From positions 1-64,000 of the forward strand of contig JAFGYE010000048.1 of the NCBI GenBank assembly GCA_016936255.1: a stretch of DNA of 64,000 nt, written 5' to 3'. The position numbers and the translations under genes are program-made. The notes under the pieces are model-generated. The model ran no database searches, was not told the origin of the DNA, and saw only the letters and a list, made by a program, of their open reading frames with translations. The stretch is from Marinifilaceae bacterium (lineage in GTDB: Bacteria > Bacteroidota > Bacteroidia > Bacteroidales > Marinifilaceae). Shown here piece after piece: positions 25,155 through 33,952 of this stretch. Position 1 is the stretch's first letter. Every line of letters starts with the position of its first letter.

Positions 25155-25454
25155 ATGTTGAAATTTGTTCTTAAAAATCAAAATAAATTCCTGTTTTTGG
25201 CAATAATTGCCATTCTAATTGGTGTTTTTGTTTACGTTGGTGATTCTGAATTTGGAGGTGCCGACGGACATGCCGAAGAATATATTACAGAAGCCAATCC
25301 TGATTACAAACCGTGGTTTTCGAATATTTGGGAGCCTCCAGGAGCCGAAATTGAAAGTTTACTATTTGCGCTGCAGGCAGCTTTTGGAGCTGGGGTTGTT
25401 TGTTATGTATTAGGATATTATAGAGGGAAGAAGGCAGTTAAAAGGCTCAGTTAA
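25155..25454 (+). CDS. cbiN: Cobalt ECF transporter subunit CbiN
   Basis: A 99-residue protein with two membrane helices (about 12-28 and 68-88) flanking a short outside loop containing the CbiN signature 'PDYKPWFSNIWEPPGAEIESLLFALQAA'. CbiN is an accessory subunit that helps load the metal site of CbiM. It starts four bases after the cbiM stop codon. Confidence 0.93.
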   Translation: MLKFVLKNQNKFLFLAIIAILIGVFVYVGDSEFGGADGHAEEYITEANPDYKPWFSNIWEPPGAEIESLLFALQAAFGAGVVCYVLGYYRGKKAVKRLS

Positions 25455-25553
25455 CAATTAGAAATTTATAATTATTGTTAGTGCAAGGAATTGCCAATAG
25501 GCGAAGGGATGGATTTTTACTAATTACTCATTACTAATTTTTAATTCAAATAA

Positions 25554-26345
25554 GTGTTTATAAGCGAACAATACATACTAAGAAAACCGATATTCGGATT
25601 GTACAGCATGGAAAAGTTTATTCTTTTTATGGTGCTTCTTAATTGTGCTTTGCTTTCCGGGAATTTGTATATGCATTTGTTTCTGATATCATTGATTTCA
25701 ATTGGCTTTTTAACTCATGGAATTGACCTGATAAAACTGCTTCGTTTAATTGCCTTGCCTTTTGGATTTATTGTATTGGGAAGTATTTCAATCGCTTTTT
25801 CTCTGCATGCCGATCCCGAAAACAGTCTGTTTTGCTTCGATAGCATGGGATTGTGTATTGGTTTGGAAACGGCAGGATTGCACAAGGCTTTGGATTTGTT
25901 TTTTAAGGCAATGGCGGCTGTAATGGCTCTAAATTACCTAATTCTTTCCTGTTCCCTGTCAGAACTTAACGATATAGGACGAAAATTGAAAATCCCTTTG
26001 ATTTTGCGTGAATTATTTGTCTTAATCTATCGTTACATTTCATTGCTTTTTACTTTTACGGGTCAGGTTCACATTGCGCAGCGAAACCGTCTGGGTTATG
26101 CCAGGCGAAAACAATCCATTTCATCGGCAGGGATGTTGTTTTCCTCTGTTTTTATCAAAAGTCTTCTGTTTTCGGATCGGAGTCTGGAAGCGCTTCAGTC
26201 AAGAGGTTATCACGGCGAATTTTATTTTCGGCAGCAAAAGGAAGTCTTGAGATTAAAACAGGTTTTATCGATGTTGGTATTTGGAATCCTGTTACTTTTT
26301 CTTGATAATTATTCAAACTTGTTCGATCTGATTTCTCACATCTAA
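25554..26345 (+). CDS. cbiQ: Cobalt ECF transporter transmembrane subunit CbiQ
   Basis: A 263-residue protein with five or so membrane helices and the EcfT-type C-terminal coupling region: 'QRNRLGYARRKQSISSAG' and 'DRSLEALQSRGYHGEFYF', the second carrying the Ala/Ser-Arg-Gly motif that docks on the ATPase. GTG 25554 is taken as start because an in-frame TAA immediately precedes it; ATG 25608 would remove the first conserved residues. CbiQ transmits ATP-driven movement to CbiM. About 100 AT-rich bases separate it from cbiN. Confidence 0.9.
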   Translation: MFISEQYILRKPIFGLYSMEKFILFMVLLNCALLSGNLYMHLFLISLISIGFLTHGIDLIKLLRLIALPFGFIVLGSISIAFSLHADPENSLFCFDSMGLCIGLETAGLHKALDLFFKAMAAVMALNYLILSCSLSELNDIGRKLKIPLILRELFVLIYRYISLLFTFTGQVHIAQRNRLGYARRKQSISSAGMLFSSVFIKSLLFSDRSLEALQSRGYHGEFYFRQQKEVLRLKQVLSMLVFGILLLFLDNYSNLFDLISHI

Positions 26346-26364
26346 AATCTCATATCTTAACGAA

Positions 26365-27159
26365 ATGATTCAACTTCAAAACATAGAATACACATATCCC
26401 GAAGGCACAAAAGGACTGGAAGCTGTTTCTTTGCAGATTGAGCAGGGAAGCAGGGTGGCTTTTCTGGGAGAGAATGGTGCCGGAAAATCAAGTTTGTTTT
26501 TGGTTTTGAATGGAATTCACAAACCTCAGAAAGGAAAGTATATTCTGGATGGAAAACAATTTGGCTTTTCGACCAAAGAAAGAAAGCAAATGGCACACAA
26601 AGTAGGTTATGTGTTTCAGGATCCGGAAGTGCAGTTGTTTGCCGCAAGTGTGTACGAAGATGTAGCATTTGGTCCCTTTAATTTGGACTTGGATAGAAAG
26701 GATATTGAAATCAGGGTAGAAAAGTATCTAAATTTGCTGGGTATTCAGGAATTGAAAGACAAAGCCCCGCATCAGCTGAGTTACGGACAGAAAAAGCAGG
26801 TTGCTGTGGCAGGAGTTTTAGCTATGGAGCCTGAAATTATTTTGTTTGATGAGCCTTTTGCCTGGCTCGATAACCGGCACAAGCAAATTATGAATGAGAT
26901 TATTGATGATTTGAACAAACAAGCTAAAACGGTACTGATTTCCACACATAATCCGGATTTTGCTTACGAATGGGCCGATCAGGTAATTCTGATGAAAGAA
27001 GGGAGAATCATTGCTGCCGGGTCACCTGAAAAAATAATGAGCAACAAAGTCTTGATGCAGGAAATTGGCATGGAATTGCCTTTGGTGGTGCAGTTTGCAA
27101 AAAAAGTGGGAATGAATAACCATTCCCGATCGATTCAATCTCTATTGGAGGAAATTTAA
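26365..27159 (+). CDS. cbiO: Cobalt ECF transporter ATP-binding subunit CbiO
   Basis: A 264-residue ABC ATPase. Walker A is 'GENGAGKSSL' (about 36-45), the Q-loop lies in 'GYVFQDPEVQLFAASVYEDVAFGP', the signature is 'LSYGQKKQVAVAGVLAMEP', Walker B is 'IILFDEPFAWLD' and the switch histidine is in 'TVLISTHNPDFA'. It powers the CbiMNQ permease and is the last gene of the B12 operon. The convergent glycosyltransferase gene ends on the next base, and no terminator hairpin is visible between them. Confidence 0.94.
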   Translation: MIQLQNIEYTYPEGTKGLEAVSLQIEQGSRVAFLGENGAGKSSLFLVLNGIHKPQKGKYILDGKQFGFSTKERKQMAHKVGYVFQDPEVQLFAASVYEDVAFGPFNLDLDRKDIEIRVEKYLNLLGIQELKDKAPHQLSYGQKKQVAVAGVLAMEPEIILFDEPFAWLDNRHKQIMNEIIDDLNKQAKTVLISTHNPDFAYEWADQVILMKEGRIIAAGSPEKIMSNKVLMQEIGMELPLVVQFAKKVGMNNHSRSIQSLLEEI

Positions 27160-28455
27160 TTAATTCTTCTCCATCAACTGCTTGTAAATATGGATCAGAT
27201 GATCTGTTTTTGTGTAGATATTGAACTCCTTTTCAACAGCTTTTCGACCTGTAACAGAAAGCTCCTGTATCTTGTTTTCATTGTTCAATAATTTTTTAAA
27301 AGTCACGGCCAGTTCTTCTGCAGTATTGTTTTCGTAGATGATCCCACCCTTTGATTTATTAACAATCTCGGCAAATGCACCCAGATTGGGTTGCACAACC
27401 GGTACGCCCGAAGCCATACTTTCCAATAAATACAAGCCAAAGGCTTCACCATTCCGCACAGGAACCGAAATTAGTTTCACTTTTTTGAAGAACTTGTGCC
27501 TTCCTTCCCCGTTAAAATCTTCGTGAAATTCAACCTGTTCCAAAAGTCTTTCTTCTTTCAATTTTTGCCGGACTTGTTTTAGTAAAGGTTTGTCGTCACC
27601 GGTTGATCCGCCGGTGACGATCAATTTCACATCTTGGCAGGCAGTATCTTTTTTCAGTTCGATAAAGGCATCAACGATAATATCGAAACCATTTCCTTCG
27701 CACATTCGGGAAATGTAACCGATGTTTCGTGCTTTTGACTCTGGTTTGGCAAACTTGTATTCGTCCGGATCAACACCCAAATGGTTGATAAATACTTTCT
27801 CTTTGGGAATGTTCATTTTTTCCAGAGAAACTCCCGCGTAAAAATCACTCACAGCAATAAATGCATCCAAATATTCGGCTTTGGTACTCATCAGCGCCCA
27901 AATTTTATCTCTAAATGAGTCTTTCATGGCATCAACCCACACATCTTCATCCTGCAGCGAGCAAACCAGTATGGCATTCGGAAATTCCTTTTTTAATTTA
28001 GGAGCCAGTCCCAAAAGCAGCGCATTCGACAAATGAATTACATCGGGGGTAAGATATTCTGCCATCCAGCTTACCATGCGGTTGAGCTCCTCTTTCTGCT
28101 TTCCTTCTTCTCCCATCAACATCGAAACGGTCATTTCTTCCAGGCCTTTTGCATTGGTTGATCCTGCCATGCTTGCGGCTAATTTTAACATTGGGACAGA
28201 GTTCAACAAACGATCCAACCAGGCAGGTGCATGTCTGAAAACAGGATACAATTGCTTTAGATAAATGCTGATGGCTCCATAAAAAACGGGAATATCATTC
28301 AAATCATGCTCATCGGAAAATAAGGGGAGATACATGGGTATTTTGGTTACCTCATGTCCCTGCTTTTTCATGGCAAGATGAAATTTATCGTCGCGCAAAC
28401 AATTGCCGCAGTAAAAACTGCCTCCCGAACCGGGTATGATTTGAAGAATGTTCAT
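27160..28455 (-). CDS. Glycosyltransferase family 4-like protein
   Basis: About 431 residues from ATG 28455; a frame from 28479 exists but the family opens with 'MNILQIIPGSGGSFYCGNCLRD', the acceptor-side GT-B strand. The donor-binding half has 'NIGYISRMCEGNGFDIIVDAFIEL' and the typical EX7E region 'EAFGLYLLESMASGVPVVQPNLGAFAEIV' (about 345-373). The N-terminal 'CGNC' is common in a Bacteroidota subgroup. It transfers a sugar from a nucleotide donor, but acceptor and product cannot be read. No polysaccharide cluster surrounds it. Not membrane-spanning. Confidence 0.87.
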   Translation of the reverse strand: MNILQIIPGSGGSFYCGNCLRDDKFHLAMKKQGHEVTKIPMYLPLFSDEHDLNDIPVFYGAISIYLKQLYPVFRHAPAWLDRLLNSVPMLKLAASMAGSTNAKGLEEMTVSMLMGEEGKQKEELNRMVSWMAEYLTPDVIHLSNALLLGLAPKLKKEFPNAILVCSLQDEDVWVDAMKDSFRDKIWALMSTKAEYLDAFIAVSDFYAGVSLEKMNIPKEKVFINHLGVDPDEYKFAKPESKARNIGYISRMCEGNGFDIIVDAFIELKKDTACQDVKLIVTGGSTGDDKPLLKQVRQKLKEERLLEQVEFHEDFNGEGRHKFFKKVKLISVPVRNGEAFGLYLLESMASGVPVVQPNLGAFAEIVNKSKGGIIYENNTAEELAVTFKKLLNNENKIQELSVTGRKAVEKEFNIYTKTDHLIHIYKQLMEKN

Positions 28456-28514
28456 TTTTCTGATTTTTATGGAACACACAAGATAGCAAAATCAGTTAAA
28501 AGTACTTCAAACAG

Positions 28515-28558
28515 AAAGTGCCTTAAGTCGAAATCAATGACAACTTAAGGCACTTTTT
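28515..28558. terminator. Hairpin between the glycosyltransferase and MazG genes
   Basis: AAAGTGCCTTAAGT at 28515-28528 pairs exactly with ACTTAAGGCACTTT at 28543-28556 across a 14-base loop. A T run follows on the plus strand only, although both neighbouring genes run on the minus strand; on that strand it can only be a weak terminator for mazG. Confidence 0.6.
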
Positions 28559-28628
28559 AATTTTAATTGTTAGAGGCTGTAAGGTTTTTTTGCTTTTTCC
28601 TTGAAACTTGTTCCTTGTAGCTTTAGTT

Positions 28629-29405
28629 CTACTTGTCAAACAGCTTGGCCTCTTCCCAAATTTCATCCATTTCTTCCAGATTCATGTCTTTTAGGTTTCG
28701 TCCTAATTTCATGGTTTTACTTTCCAGATAATTGAATCGTCTGGTGAATTTCTGGTTGGTGCGTTCCAGTGCATTTTCAGGATTTACACCATACAAACGT
28801 GCCGCATTAATCAAGGAGAAGAACATATCGCCAAATTCGGCTTCCATTTTGTTCTGATCGCCATTGATAATTTCTTCCTGCAATTCCATCATTTCTTCTT
28901 TCACCTTCTCCCAAACCTGCTCTTTTTCGTCCCAGTCGAAGCCTACACCTCGTACCTTATCTTGAATTCGGTTGGCTTTTACCAAAGCTGGCAGACTTTG
29001 CGGAACACCTTCCAAAACCGATTTGTTACCGTCTTTTTCCTTTAGCTTCAGTTGTTCCCAGTTTTCTTCTACCTCTCTGGCATTGGCAACTTTGGTATCG
29101 CTAAAAATGTGAGGATGACGATAGATGAGTTTTTCGCTGATGCCATCGCAAACATCAGCAATGTCGAAATCGTTGGTTTCAGAACCTATTTTGGCATAGA
29201 ACACAATGTGGAGCAGAATATCGCCTAATTCTTTCTTTATTTCCTGATTTTCACCCTTTAAAATGGCATCGGCCAGTTCGTAGGTTTCTTCAATGGTCAA
29301 TGTCCGCAGACTCTCAAAAGTCTGTTTTTTGTCCCATGGACAGCCTTCGCGAAGCTGATCCATAATATTTAGTAAGCGCTCAAAGGCTTTTAGTTTTCGA
29401 TCCAT
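28629..29405 (-). CDS. mazG: Nucleoside triphosphate pyrophosphohydrolase MazG
   Basis: A 258-residue house-cleaning enzyme that hydrolyses (d)NTPs to monophosphates and pyrophosphate. Two MazG modules are seen: N-terminal 'GCPWDKKQTFESLRTLTIEETYELADAIL' with 'KKELGDILLHIVFYAKIG' (the EExxE and ExxD metal ligands), and a second with 'KEEMMELQEEIINGD' and 'EAEFGDMFFSLINAARLYG'. Length and two-domain layout match E. coli MazG (about 263 residues). It is probably a single-gene unit. Confidence 0.94.
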   Translation of the reverse strand: MDRKLKAFERLLNIMDQLREGCPWDKKQTFESLRTLTIEETYELADAILKGENQEIKKELGDILLHIVFYAKIGSETNDFDIADVCDGISEKLIYRHPHIFSDTKVANAREVEENWEQLKLKEKDGNKSVLEGVPQSLPALVKANRIQDKVRGVGFDWDEKEQVWEKVKEEMMELQEEIINGDQNKMEAEFGDMFFSLINAARLYGVNPENALERTNQKFTRRFNYLESKTMKLGRNLKDMNLEEMDEIWEEAKLFDK

Positions 29406-29955
29406 TTGTTCTGCGTTTTATATTTGAAGATCAAATTTACAAAAGTATTTGGGAGTTTTGGGATTTATCTTGATTGTAAATAAATGTTGGGGAGAGTAAA
29501 AATCAGCTAAACGAATCATTTGGTGGTTGACGACTCAACAATCACGAGTTGTACCCATTTAATTTCAAAAGCAGCTTTAAATAAAATTAGTTTTAGTTAG
29601 ATCAAGGCAAAGAAGTAAAACATAGCCGGGTTAGGTTGCCTCTTTTTTAACGAAAACATAGCTAAAAAGAAACATTTTATAAGATTGGTTTTGATGTTAA
29701 CTTGGTATTAATGATTCTTATCAATTTGATGCATTATCTCATTACTCACAGTTCTTGTAATTTTGAGACAACTAAAAACTTATCAATTCAACAATCTTAA
29801 AATTTTTGGAAGTTTAATGTTTGTTAGGGTGAAGTAGGTTTGTTCTTGTCTTAATTTTCCCCACGTTCATTGGTATGGGAGATTCTTTCCATCAGTGATT
29901 ACCTGTGGATAGGTTTGTCTGATTATCAATAGTTTATGTGATTGGATCCTAAATT
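29406..29955. other. Intergenic stretch of about 550 bases
   Basis: AT-rich DNA upstream of mazG and downstream of the CBS-domain kinase. No supported reading frame, RNA gene or strong hairpin was found on either strand. Confidence 0.4.
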
Positions 29956-31050
29956 TTAAACTAGTAAGTCACCATAAACAGGTAATGTAAATTTAAACTC
30001 ACAACCTTCATCTGTTTTGTTTTCCAACCAAATCTGCCCACCCTGCATTTCTACAAACTCCTTGCAGATTAATAAACCCAAACCAACACCTTTTTCATCT
30101 GCCGTTCCAGGTTTGGAAATAACTTGTTCAATGTTGAAAATATTGCTTTTTTCAGATTCGCTTAATCCGATACCTGTATCCGAAATTGTTATTTCAATGT
30201 AATTATTGTCTTGCAAATAGGAATAAATATTAATTTCACCTCCTTCATTTGAGTATTTAATTGCATTCGAGATAAGATTTCTAAAGATTGTTTCGACCAT
30301 GTTTTTATCTGCGTAAGCAAAAATATTTGGAGAATGGAAACACCGTAGAGTAATATCTTTGATTTGGATAGAAATTTTTAATTGTTCGATAACCTCCTTA
30401 GTTATTAGATCTAAATTACAAAAACCAGGATTGAACGAAATATGATCCGTTTGTGAAAGTGCCCAGTTTAGTAAGTTATCAAGTAGTATGTATGCCTTTT
30501 TTGATTGAGAAGATATTTGTTTGATTTGATGTTCAATTTTATCAATATTATAAGTGTTGATATTCTCGATTAAAAGATCTGCAAAACCAATAATGCTGTT
30601 AAATGGATTACGTAAATCATGCGCAATAATGGAATACATCAAATCTTTCATTCCTATTGCTTTCTCCAATTCAATTGTTCGTTCTTTTATTTTGTTTTCT
30701 AATTCTTCATTATAATCAGTGAGATAATTAAAAAGGTCATTTTTAAATACCAAGCCTATAAATGTGTCATTTTTACTAACCGGTAATACATCCGAGTTGT
30801 CAAACTTCATAATTGATAGAACTTTCTCAATAGATTGTTCGGAATCAATAAGTGTTTTAACGGTAAGGCAATCAATTGCCAGTGTTCTAGGTTTTTGTAC
30901 AATATCTATAGGTGTTAAAACACCATAAAATCTCTCCTCATCCTGAACAACTATTGCATTGTTTTTAAGCAATAGATTTTTAATTTCATTGATTCCGGAA
31001 TAGGGATTAGTGGTAATAAATTTTTTTCGTATTAAATGTTCAACTTTCAT
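29956..31050 (-). CDS. Cytosolic histidine kinase with CBS-domain pair
   Basis: A 364-residue soluble kinase with no membrane helix. Residues 1-115 look like a tandem CBS pair ('NPYSGINEIKNLLLKNNAIVVQDEE', 'LTVKTLIDSEQSIEKVLSIMKFDNSDVLPVSKND'), suggesting control by an adenine nucleotide. A coiled coil (about 115-140) leads to HisKA with His in 'IIAHDLRNPFNSIIGFADLL' and a HATPase_c domain with 'NLISNAIKYS', 'DTGIGLSE' and 'GVGLGLLICKEF'. Its start overlaps the stop of the upstream 114-residue gene in an ATGA arrangement, so the two are co-translated. No response regulator is adjacent. Confidence 0.87.
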   Translation of the reverse strand: MKVEHLIRKKFITTNPYSGINEIKNLLLKNNAIVVQDEERFYGVLTPIDIVQKPRTLAIDCLTVKTLIDSEQSIEKVLSIMKFDNSDVLPVSKNDTFIGLVFKNDLFNYLTDYNEELENKIKERTIELEKAIGMKDLMYSIIAHDLRNPFNSIIGFADLLIENINTYNIDKIEHQIKQISSQSKKAYILLDNLLNWALSQTDHISFNPGFCNLDLITKEVIEQLKISIQIKDITLRCFHSPNIFAYADKNMVETIFRNLISNAIKYSNEGGEINIYSYLQDNNYIEITISDTGIGLSESEKSNIFNIEQVISKPGTADEKGVGLGLLICKEFVEMQGGQIWLENKTDEGCEFKFTLPVYGDLLV

Positions 31051-31391
31051 ATAAGTTCATCTTCGATAGTAGTATAAGTAATTGTTACTTTAAAATCAAC
31101 TTTAATTATTTCAGAAGGAGATACAAATGGAAAAACGTTTTTAGTCAATATTGCAAGAATCTTATCTTTAGACATTTTTGTTAAAATTCTGTTGTTAACA
31201 AAAACGCAATCGATGTTTTCATGGTCTGTTTCAACAATCTCAAATCCATTTGGAATTAAAAGTTCAAATGACTTTGAGATTCCATTTTTACCATGAGGTG
31301 AATTTATTCCAAGAACCAAAATATCTTCAAAGGGTGGAAGTTTAATTTCTTCGAAACTTAATCGTACTGAATATTTTATCGGTGATTCCAT
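31047..31391 (-). CDS. Uncharacterised 114-residue protein coupled to the CBS kinase
   Basis: A soluble protein with alternating strands and helices, e.g. 'SVRLSFEEIKLPPFEDILVLGIN', 'SHGKNG'-like glycine turn and a C-terminal strand pair 'IIKVDFKVTITYTTIEDE'. I do not recognise the family. It has one cysteine and no metal motif, signal peptide or membrane helix. The 4-base overlap with the kinase gene and its upstream position make it a likely partner or modulator of that sensor, but this is inference from gene order only. Confidence 0.7.
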   Translation of the reverse strand: MESPIKYSVRLSFEEIKLPPFEDILVLGINSPHGKNGISKSFELLIPNGFEIVETDHENIDCVFVNNRILTKMSKDKILAILTKNVFPFVSPSEIIKVDFKVTITYTTIEDELI

Positions 31392-31887
31392 TATTTATTA
31401 GTTTTTTTGTCCGTTATTAGTTACATGTACTAAGATAAATAATAATAATTAAAATTGAACCAAATTGTTTTCTAGTCTGATTGGCAAATAAGGTGAAAAA
31501 TGTGATTCTTTTAATTTTTTGTAAAATTACGGCTAAAGTTGGGCTAATGCAACCCATCGCCCCATTTTTATCTTCTTTAAAAAGTGCGAATCTCTTTTAA
31601 GTTAAAAGTGCTGAGTAAAGGTTCTGCCACTATGTTATTGCACTTGGTGTTGGTTATTTGATTACAGTCATGTTTTCTTCAAAAATTGCACTAAGGGTTT
31701 TTCGTAATCCGATAAACTGAGGGGGTCTGAAAGTTTAATATCCGTTCATTTAAATTCGCAAAAACAGACACATAACTTAATTTGGAATGTTACAAAGAGG
31801 GAGCTGTCATTTTTAGTTTGTTAGTTGTTAGGAACAATATCGTTTTCGAATAGGAGCTTCAGATTAACGGGGGTAGGCTTGCGTTAA
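31392..31887. other. Intergenic stretch of about 500 bases
   Basis: Lies upstream of the 114-residue gene and downstream of the propeller protein. I find no coding frame with protein-like composition and no RNA gene. It should contain the promoter of the sensor pair. Confidence 0.4.
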
Positions 31888-32742
31888 CTATTTAATAAAT
31901 TTCTTTCTTGTTTTTTCAATGATGATTGAGTTAATCCAATAAATATCACTTTTTTTATTTAAGTCATTATATCTGCTAAAAAATATGAATTTTTCATCTG
32001 GAGAGAATGATGGGCAGGTTTCACTAAATTCAGTTGTATTAATTAATCCTTCTAATTTTCGTGGTTTTCCCCATACGTTTTCGTTATTCTTAAATGCAAC
32101 ATAGATGTCTCCCCGAAAATTAAAAAGAATAAAACTTTCATCTTTAGAAACTGATGGATGCATACCAAATGGAATGCCGGCATTTTCTGTTGCCTTATAT
32201 TGATTGTTTTCAAGTTTCGATTTGTAAATTTTAAAATTGGATAGATTTGAGTAATACATTGTATTATTATTTGTAAACGTAGCCCAAAATACCCGTGTGT
32301 TATTAACAGGTGAATCTAATAATATTGGTAGAGACCACTTGGAATTTTCTTTTAAGGAAACCCAAAGCCGCGTTGTATCATTAACATCTGAAGCAAAATA
32401 TAATTTTTGCCCGTCAGGGGTAAAGAATGCTTCTTGTTCATCGCTGTTATTGCCTCTTAGGTTGGCTGTTTTTGGAGTTGACCAGCTGTCATCATCAAGT
32501 TTTCGGGTAAACATTAAACCATCTCCTGGTTTTACTGCAGTAAAAAATATTTCATTGTAATCCGGCGAAATAGCCAGACCATATTCATACCTGTCTGCAA
32601 TGGAAATCAGTTCTTTGGCAAAAATTTTTGGAACTGTATCTGGAGGATTATCAAATATTTTCAAATTTGCCTCATTATTTTGGGCGTAAGCAGCAAGTGT
32701 ATTTATAATGATAAAAAAGATAAAAGTGACTTTGTTCTTCAT
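31888..32742 (-). CDS. Secreted WD40-like (PD40/TolB-type) beta-propeller protein
   Basis: A 284-residue protein with a signal peptide (about 1-20, ending 'LAAYAQ') and several PD40-type blades marked by 'SPDYNEIFFTA', 'TPDGQKLYFASDVND', 'KDESFILFNFRGDIYVAF' and 'SPDEKFIFFSRYND'. Such propellers occur in periplasmic or outer-membrane scaffolds and in OmpA-linked proteins, here without an OmpA or TPR domain. It is shorter than a complete six- or seven-blade TolB domain plus partner. The C-terminal tail is basic. Ligand unknown; it stands alone. Confidence 0.82.
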   Translation of the reverse strand: MKNKVTFIFFIIINTLAAYAQNNEANLKIFDNPPDTVPKIFAKELISIADRYEYGLAISPDYNEIFFTAVKPGDGLMFTRKLDDDSWSTPKTANLRGNNSDEQEAFFTPDGQKLYFASDVNDTTRLWVSLKENSKWSLPILLDSPVNNTRVFWATFTNNNTMYYSNLSNFKIYKSKLENNQYKATENAGIPFGMHPSVSKDESFILFNFRGDIYVAFKNNENVWGKPRKLEGLINTTEFSETCPSFSPDEKFIFFSRYNDLNKKSDIYWINSIIIEKTRKKFIK

Positions 32743-32937
32743 GATTTCTTTAATCTGTTGTATTCAATCTATTTTGTGAACGAAAGGCCTGGCAGCGGAA
32801 AGGAAGAAATTCCGCTAGTCCCGATGCGTTATCAGCGGTCATTTCCAAAATGTGGCGATAAGGATGATCTTAATTTGTGTTTTTCACTAAAGGTCACTGG
32901 TAAGCAATGTTATTCTGAAATTTAACCTAAATTACTT

Positions 32938-33402
32938 TTACGCAATTCCGTTTACAGGCTCAAAAACTTCCAGATTCAATTGGCTTGAAATATCGTTTGC
33001 CGCCTCGCTGATAGAAGCACCTTTTCCCGAAAGGAGTTCAATGTTTTCATTGGGCAGAACGGCTAGCAGTTTGTAAACTATATTGGTTTCGTTTCGGGCA
33101 ATGGAGAGAACTGCCATTCCTGTTGTTTGTCGTACCCGAATGATTTGAAGATGTTTAATTTGGGTGATGCTTTCCCATTCTCCTGTTTTGCAGGCAAATA
33201 GACCTATGTATTTTTTGATCCGTTTCCCTTTGGTATCAATTAAAATACCTGTGCGGATAAAAAGTAATGGGATGGACAAAGGAATAGCAACAATACCCGC
33301 AAATTCAGACATCGTTATTGCCAGTATGCCTATCAGCAATAAAATAACACCCAACATAAAAAAATTGGGAGGCAGTTTTCCTGTTGTGTATTTTAAAATC
33401 AT
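32938..33402 (-). CDS. Small membrane protein with PH-like soluble domain
   Basis: A 154-residue protein with two adjacent membrane helices (about 13-32 and 35-50) followed by a soluble region with 'TGILIDTKGKRIKKYIGLFACKTGEWESI' and a repeated strand pattern 'MAVLSIARNETNIVYKLLAVL', resembling bacterial PH-domain/YdbT-like membrane proteins. The family is a guess from layout. No signal peptide or catalytic motif is present. It is flanked by non-coding DNA on both sides. Confidence 0.65.
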   Translation of the reverse strand: MILKYTTGKLPPNFFMLGVILLLIGILAITMSEFAGIVAIPLSIPLLFIRTGILIDTKGKRIKKYIGLFACKTGEWESITQIKHLQIIRVRQTTGMAVLSIARNETNIVYKLLAVLPNENIELLSGKGASISEAANDISSQLNLEVFEPVNGIA

Positions 33403-33569
33403 AGCTTAAGGATTAATTGTACTGAAAAGGTAATACATCTATTTTGAATCATCACATCAGAAAATGCAAATTCTTTTTTCATATTCCGGTGATAAGCAAC
33501 AGACTTGTGTAGATTAATTTGTATGATTGCGAATTAGGTACAGAGTACCGAAGCTCTTTTTTTTGTTTG

Positions 33570-33833
33570 ATGTTTTGTCTTCAAGCCAGACGGGCTCTTA
33601 CTTTTATTCATAAATAAATTCAAATTAAGGCATTCATGATTTTCAATTCTTCTTAGATAAAAAAGTAAGCAAAAGAATCAAGCCTCTCGGATGCTGCACG
33701 GCTTTCTATGTGAATGAGTGCTCCGAATAACGCCCGCTTTGAAAGTATCACTTTTAGCAAAAAATATTTATTATCTAAATCAACGCATCAAATAAACAAA
33801 AAGAACAGCCCGTCTGGCTTGAAAACAAAACAT
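33570..33833. repeat. Element bounded by 27-base inverted repeats (MITE-like)
   Basis: The left arm (33570-33596, containing TTCAAGCCAGACGGGCT) and right arm (33807-33833, its reverse complement) agree at 26 of 27 positions and enclose 210 bases with no convincing gene. The arrangement is that of a miniature inverted-repeat or long stem-loop element. No transposase is present, and no clear target-site duplication was seen at the ends. Confidence 0.65.
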
Positions 33834-33952
33834 TAAATTGGCGAAAGCCATGTTGATTCAAGGAACCCAGTATTGGGAGATCAGGAAATACCCATTACTA
33901 GAGAATAAAAATAGAAGCCTGTCCGGTTAAAGGACAAAGAATATGATTCTGT

